From Clostridium sp. UBA6640 (GTDB taxonomy: Bacteria > Bacillota > Clostridia > Clostridiales > Clostridiaceae): 9,115 nt of DNA. The stretch covers positions 31,800-40,914 of the forward strand of contig NZ_DKLM01000145.1 in the NCBI RefSeq assembly GCF_002455975.1, read 5' to 3'. Position numbers and translations under genes: made by a program. Below the pieces are notes generated by a model that had not been told where the DNA came from, did not search any database, and saw nothing but the letters and a program-made list of their open reading frames with translations. Shown piece by piece: positions 5,359-9,115 of the stretch. How positions within the stretch are numbered: position 1 is the first letter of the stretch; every line of letters starts with the position of its first letter.

Positions 5359-6843
5359 ATGTCAAAATATGTTATGGCGTTGGATCAAGGAACAACAAGC
5401 TCAAGATGTATTATCTTTGATGAAAAAGGGACTATAGCAAGTGTTGCACAAAAAGAATTTACTCAAATTTATCCTAAGGGAGGATGGGTAGAACATGACC
5501 CTATAGAAATCTGGTCTACTCAATTGGGTGTTGCAACAGAAGCTATGGCAAAACTAGGAATAACTGCAACAGATATTTCTGCTATTGGAATTACTAATCA
5601 AAGGGAAACTACAGTAGTTTGGAACAAACATACTGGACAACCTGTTTATAATGCTATAGTTTGGCAGTGTAGAAGGACGGCAGAAATGTGTGATGAGCTT
5701 AGGGAAAAAGGCTTAGACAAAATGTTTACAGAAAAAACAGGTCTTATTTTAGATGCCTATTTTTCAGGAACAAAAATTAAATGGATACTAGATAATGTAG
5801 AAGGAGCAAGAGAAGAAGCAGAAAATGGCAATCTTTTATTTGGTACTATAGATACTTGGCTTATATGGAATTTAACTAAGGGAAAAGTTCATGTTACCGA
5901 TTACACTAATGCATCCAGAACTCTTATATTTAATATTCATGAACTAAAATGGGATGAAGAAATTTTAGATATCTTAGATATACCAAAATCAATGCTGCCA
6001 GAAGTTAAGCCTTCTAGCTATGTTTATGGTTATACTGATCATTCACTATTAGGAGCTAAAACCCCTATAGCAGGAGTTGCTGGAGATCAGCAAGCTGCCT
6101 TATTTGGCCAGTGTTGCCACCAACCAGGAACTGCAAAGAATACCTACGGAACAGGTTGTTTTATGCTTATGAATACAGGAGAAAAGGCTGTTAATTCTAA
6201 AAAAGGACTTTTAACTACTATAGCTTGGGGAGTAGATGGTAAGGTAGAATATGCTTTAGAAGGAAGTATATTTATAGCAGGAGCAGCTATTCAATGGCTA
6301 AGAGATGAGCTAAGAATGATAAAAAAAGCGGAAGATTCTGAAGAGTATGCTACAGCAGTAGAGGATACCAATGGAGTTTATATGGTACCAGCATTTGTAG
6401 GTCTTGGAGCTCCTTATTGGGATCAATATGCTAGAGGAACTATTGTTGGACTTACTAGAGGAACAAAAAAAGAGCATATAATAAGAGCTACTTTAGAATC
6501 ACTAGCTTATCAAACTTATGATGTATTAAAAGCTATGGAAGAGGATTCAGGAATAACATTAAAGGCCTTAAAAGTAGATGGAGGAGCTTGTGCAAACAAT
6601 TTCTTGATGCAATTCCAATCTGATATATTAGGCGTTCAAGTTGAGAGACCTGAAGTAATAGAGACCACTGCTTTAGGTGCAGCTTATTTAGCTGGGCTAG
6701 CGGTTGGATACTGGAAAGATAAAGAGGAGATTTGTGAAAATTGGGCTATTTCAAAGCAATTTGAACCTAACATGGAAGAGAAAAAACGAGAGGAACTCTT
6801 AGAAGGCTGGCATGAAGCAGTTAATAGAACATTAGTAAGATAG
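5359..6843 (+). CDS. glpK: Glycerol kinase
   Basis: Cytosolic FGGY-family kinase that phosphorylates glycerol with ATP to sn-glycerol-3-phosphate, trapping glycerol entering through the facilitator encoded next. The 494 residues match the usual family length (about 495-502). Visible signatures are the N-terminal phosphate loop ALDQGTTSSR (7-16), the glycerol-binding residues R82, E83, W102 and Y134, the catalytic D243 in GVAGDQQAALFGQ, the FGGY motif YFSGTKIKWILDN (134-146), the second FGGY block around GSIFIAGAAIQWLRDEL (302-318), and the C-terminal ATP-site DGGACANNFLMQ (407-418). H228 lies near the loop where HPr phosphorylates GlpK in several Firmicutes, but the local spacing differs by one residue, so PTS control is only possible. 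glpF follows after 34 nt in the same operon. The promoter is unclear: TATAAT at 5318-5323 has no good -35 box. Confidence 0.97.
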   Translation: MSKYVMALDQGTTSSRCIIFDEKGTIASVAQKEFTQIYPKGGWVEHDPIEIWSTQLGVATEAMAKLGITATDISAIGITNQRETTVVWNKHTGQPVYNAIVWQCRRTAEMCDELREKGLDKMFTEKTGLILDAYFSGTKIKWILDNVEGAREEAENGNLLFGTIDTWLIWNLTKGKVHVTDYTNASRTLIFNIHELKWDEEILDILDIPKSMLPEVKPSSYVYGYTDHSLLGAKTPIAGVAGDQQAALFGQCCHQPGTAKNTYGTGCFMLMNTGEKAVNSKKGLLTTIAWGVDGKVEYALEGSIFIAGAAIQWLRDELRMIKKAEDSEEYATAVEDTNGVYMVPAFVGLGAPYWDQYARGTIVGLTRGTKKEHIIRATLESLAYQTYDVLKAMEEDSGITLKALKVDGGACANNFLMQFQSDILGVQVERPEVIETTALGAAYLAGLAVGYWKDKEEICENWAISKQFEPNMEEKKREELLEGWHEAVNRTLVR

Positions 6844-6877
6844 GCAAGACATTTAATTTATTTGAGGAGGAAGTAAT

Positions 6878-7582
6878 ATGTCAATATATTTAGCAGAGTT
6901 ATTAGGAACAATGCTTTTAATTCTTCTGGGAGACGGAGTAGTTGCCAATGTATGTTTAGATAAATCTAAAGCTAACAATTCAGGATGGATGGTTATCGCT
7001 ACTGGCTGGGCTTTAGCAGTAGCAATTCCAGTATATATATTTGGACCTATATCAGGAGCACATTTTAATCCAGCAGTAACTTTAGGATTAGCTGCGATAG
7101 GAAAATTCCCTTGGGCAGATGTTCCATTGTTTATTTTATGTCAAATGATAGGAGCTTTTCTTGGAGCATGTTTAGTTTATGTTTATTATAAGAGTCATTT
7201 TGATATCACTGATGATAAAGATACTAAAAGAGGAATATTTTGTACTGCTCCAGCGATAAGAGATACAGTAAATAATTTTATTTGTGAATTTATAGGAACT
7301 TTCGTCCTTGTATTTGCTATATTGGGAATTGCAAATACAAATATGGTAGATGGAATATCACCAATAGTAGTAGGACTAATAATTTGGGTAATAGGATTAA
7401 CTTTAGGCGGAACTACTGGTTATGCTATAAATCCTGCAAGAGATTTAGGACCAAGAATAGCTCACGCAATTTTACCAATTAAGGGTAAAGGAGATTCAGA
7501 TTGGGGATATGCTTGGATACCAGTTGTAGCACCAATACTAGGAGGAATTGTAGCAGCACTAGTATTTAATGGAATTTTTTAA
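6878..7582 (+). CDS. glpF: Glycerol uptake facilitator (aquaglyceroporin, MIP family)
   Basis: Membrane channel of 234 residues for passive glycerol entry, six helices expected. The two pore motifs are NPA 64-66 (GAHFNPAVTLG) and NPA 185-187 (GYAINPARDLGPR). D189 right after the selectivity-filter R188 is the mark of glycerol-conducting rather than water-only channels. G181 and Y182 stand where E. coli GlpF has G199 and F200; W44 fits the other filter position. The AEFxGT-like helix starts are seen at the N-terminus (YLAELLGTMLLILLGDG) and at mid-protein (CEFIGTFVLVF), reflecting the internal duplication of the family. An AGGAGG site at 6865-6870 stands 7 nt before the ATG. It is co-transcribed with glpK in the order kinase-facilitator, the reverse of the Bacillus order. 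A long hairpin ends the operon. Confidence 0.96.
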   Translation: MSIYLAELLGTMLLILLGDGVVANVCLDKSKANNSGWMVIATGWALAVAIPVYIFGPISGAHFNPAVTLGLAAIGKFPWADVPLFILCQMIGAFLGACLVYVYYKSHFDITDDKDTKRGIFCTAPAIRDTVNNFICEFIGTFVLVFAILGIANTNMVDGISPIVVGLIIWVIGLTLGGTTGYAINPARDLGPRIAHAILPIKGKGDSDWGYAWIPVVAPILGGIVAALVFNGIF

Positions 7583-7652
7583 TTAAGTAAGTTCAATATA
7601 AAAGGAGTTAGAATTTTTCTAACTCCTTTTATATTGAGAGACTTATTTAATT
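7581..7652. terminator. Long palindromic terminator of the glpK-glpF operon
   Basis: A perfect 20-bp stem, from CAATATAAAAGGAG... at 7594-7613 to its exact complement at 7617-7636, closes a 3-nt TTT loop. The core GGAGTTAGAA/TTCTAACTCC is followed by TTTTATATT and preceded by the mirror A-rich run, so it can act in both directions. Beyond a small asymmetric bulge the stem continues with AATTAAGTAAGT (7581-7592) and ACTTATTTAATT (7641-7652), with one G-U pair. The glpF stop codon (7580-7582) lies at the foot of the stem. Confidence 0.85.
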
Positions 7653-7732
7653 CAATTCACAGTTCACTATGCACAATACTGCAGATACTGTGATATATTC
7701 TACTGCACCTCAGGGAGCTATATAGAAAGTAG

Positions 7733-7752
7733 TTATAAATTTAAATTTATAA
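7733..7752. repeat. 20-bp perfect AT palindrome
   Basis: The 20 bases form an uninterrupted palindrome made only of A and T (TTATAAATTT followed by its complement), 38 bp ahead of the dinB -35 box. It may be a cruciform-prone or UP-like element, or chance in AT-rich DNA. Confidence 0.35.
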
Positions 7753-7790
7753 TTATAATTATGTTATAGATCTAGGGGTGAAATATAACT

Positions 7791-7819
7791 TTGACATAGA
7801 ACATATGTTCTTGTATAAT
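7791..7819 (+). promoter_or_regulatory. Consensus sigma-A promoter of dinB
   Basis: TTGACA at 7791-7796 and TATAAT at 7814-7819 both match consensus 6 of 6 with the ideal 17-nt spacer. Transcription would begin near 7826, about 28 nt before the ATG. So strong a promoter on a repair gene implies tight repression, consistent with the LexA box inside it. Confidence 0.9.
7799..7810. promoter_or_regulatory. LexA (SOS) box in the dinB promoter
   Basis: GAACATATGTTC is a perfect 12-bp palindrome of the Gram-positive LexA/DinR form GAAC-N4-GTTC. It fills the spacer between the -35 and -10 boxes, so bound LexA would block RNA polymerase. DNA damage and RecA-stimulated LexA cleavage would release it. 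Confidence 0.9.
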
Positions 7820-7837
7820 TGGAATTATATGAATATT

Positions 7838-7845
7838 GAGAGAGG
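7838..7845 (+). promoter_or_regulatory. Ribosome binding site that sets the dinB start
   Basis: GAGAGAGG lies 8 nt before the ATG at 7854. The longer frame from TTG at 7836 would put this site inside the coding region with no site of its own, so the ATG is preferred. Confidence 0.8.
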
Positions 7846-7853
7846 TAGTAAAG

Positions 7854-9089
7854 ATGGAGAATTATGATAAGTATATTTTTCATATAGACGTTAATTCTGC
7901 ATATTTATCATGGACAGCAGTTTATAGACTTCAAAAAGGAGATAAAATAGATTTAAGAAAAATACCATCAGTGATAGGTGGTGATGAAAAATCACGACAT
8001 GGTATAGTATTAGCTAAATCTATACCTGCAAAGAAATATAATATTATAACTGGGGAAAGTTTATATTCTGCTTTCCAAAAATGTCCTAATTTAAAAGTGG
8101 TTCATGGAGATTTTGAATTATATAATAAATGCAGTAAGGCTATGGTAGAAATGCTTTTAGAGTATAGCCCATTATTAGAACAGTATTCCATAGATGAATG
8201 TTTCTTAGAAGTTACTAATAAGAAGTATACTAGAGAGGATTATATAAAACTAGCACATCAAATTAAAGATAGAATAAAAGAAAAATTAGGATTTACGGTG
8301 AATATAGGTATATCTTCTAATAAGCTTTTAGCAAAGATGGCATCAGATTTTAAAAAGCCTGATAGAGTTCATACTCTTTTTAAAGAAGAGATAGAAAGTA
8401 AGATGTGGAATTTACCTATAGAAAATTTATTTATGGTAGGAAAGGCAACACTGCCTAAATTAAAGAGAATTAATATAAACACTATAGGCGATTTAGCGAA
8501 ATATGATATAGAAAAATTAAAATATTTCTTTAAGAGTTATGGTAATATGATTCATAATTATGCTAATGGTATTGATTTTTCAGTAATTGATGCTAACAAA
8601 AAATATAAAAATAAAAATATGGGAAACTCCACTACTATTCCTTTTGATGTAGAAGATAGAGAAACTGCTCATAGAGTTTTATTATCACTATGTGAAACTT
8701 TAGGAATGCGATTAAGAAAAAGTAACAATTATTGTGATGTTATTTCTATATCTATAAGAAATAGTGAATTTATAAATTACTCGAAGCAGAAAAAAATTAT
8801 GAACCCTATTAATAGCACTAATGAACTTTACAAGATAAGTTGCAAGCTCTTTGATGAACTTTGGCATGGTGAACCTATTAGACTTTTAGCAGTGAACACC
8901 TCGATAGTTAGTGAAAACTTTGGTATACAACTTTCCTTATTTGATAAAAAAGAGGATGAAAAATATATTGCATTAGAGAAGACAATAGATAGTATAAGAG
9001 ATAAATATGGAAATAAATCAATAATGAAGTCATCCTTTTTACATTCTGATATTAAACCTATAAGTGGAGGAATAGAGGAAGAATCATAG
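7854..9089 (+). CDS. dinB: Y-family translesion DNA polymerase (Pol IV / DinB type)
   Basis: Error-prone polymerase of 411 residues that copies past damaged bases. The palm carries D12 (FHIDVNSAY) and D114-E115 (YSIDECFLEV), the three metal-binding acids; Y17 is at the steric-gate position. The finger/palm block GFTVNIGISSNKLLAKMASDFKKPD is at about 146-170. The helix-hairpin-helix thumb follows (IENLFMVGKATLPKLKRINI, 189-208), then a little-finger domain to about 350. QLSLF at 359-363 is a clear beta-clamp binding motif, which would bring it to the replication fork. About 48 residues follow that motif. The DVNSAYLSW version of motif I is the variant seen in many clostridial paralogs, so the protein could also be named a UvrX/YqjW-like polymerase. 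A LexA box in its promoter indicates SOS induction. No partner gene is visible before the window ends 26 nt after the stop. Confidence 0.95.
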   Translation: MENYDKYIFHIDVNSAYLSWTAVYRLQKGDKIDLRKIPSVIGGDEKSRHGIVLAKSIPAKKYNIITGESLYSAFQKCPNLKVVHGDFELYNKCSKAMVEMLLEYSPLLEQYSIDECFLEVTNKKYTREDYIKLAHQIKDRIKEKLGFTVNIGISSNKLLAKMASDFKKPDRVHTLFKEEIESKMWNLPIENLFMVGKATLPKLKRININTIGDLAKYDIEKLKYFFKSYGNMIHNYANGIDFSVIDANKKYKNKNMGNSTTIPFDVEDRETAHRVLLSLCETLGMRLRKSNNYCDVISISIRNSEFINYSKQKKIMNPINSTNELYKISCKLFDELWHGEPIRLLAVNTSIVSENFGIQLSLFDKKEDEKYIALEKTIDSIRDKYGNKSIMKSSFLHSDIKPISGGIEEES

Positions 9090-9115
9090 GTATCCAATAT
9101 AAAAACTTAAAATAT

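Noticed and set aside
7836..7853. TTG 7836 as the dinB start
   Set aside because: It would place the ribosome binding site inside the coding region. ATG 7854 is 8 nt after GAGAGAGG.

Overview
The window looks like a chromosomal segment of a low-GC anaerobic Firmicute, most likely a Clostridium close to the C. botulinum / C. sporogenes group. This is inferred from the very AT-rich base composition, AGGAGG-type ribosome binding sites, A/T-ending codons, clostridial protein families (a small CXXC protein paired with a polyferredoxin-type membrane protein, and VanW-G5 proteins), and intergenic palindromic repeats of a kind I associate with that group. All genes that can be supported lie on the + strand.

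Layout. Positions 1-300 are non-coding and hold a compact set of interlocking inverted repeats (20-64) and a roughly 190-bp MITE-like inverted-repeat unit (69-255). Positions 328-1297 hold a two-gene operon with overlapping ends: a 45-residue membrane peptide with a C-terminal CxxC, then a membrane 4Fe-4S (NapH/polyferredoxin-like) protein. Both are probably membrane redox or electron-transfer proteins. Positions 1365-1580 hold the orphaned C-terminal end of a sensor histidine kinase, a pseudogene remnant. Positions 1661-3028 and 3574-5115 are two paralogous membrane-anchored VanW-family proteins with a C-terminal G5-like domain, presumably acting at the cell wall. They are separated by 545 bp that contain a striking, comparatively GC-rich nested palindromic element (3025-3170), a terminator and the promoter of the second paralog.

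Positions 5359-7582 form a glycerol utilisation operon: glycerol kinase (glpK) followed after 34 bp by the glycerol facilitator (glpF). It is closed by an exceptionally long, nearly perfect hairpin. GlpF lets glycerol in and GlpK traps it as glycerol-3-phosphate. No glycerol-3-phosphate dehydrogenase or glpP regulator is visible here.

Positions 7854-9089 encode a Y-family translesion DNA polymerase (dinB type) with intact catalytic residues and a clamp-binding motif. It lies behind a consensus sigma-A promoter whose spacer holds a perfect LexA box, so SOS control is very likely.

I see no convincing new multi-gene defence or mobile system. The most interesting unexplained items are the nested palindromic element between the VanW paralogs, the inverted-repeat unit and pseudoknot-capable structure at the left end, and the CXXC-peptide/4Fe-4S pair.
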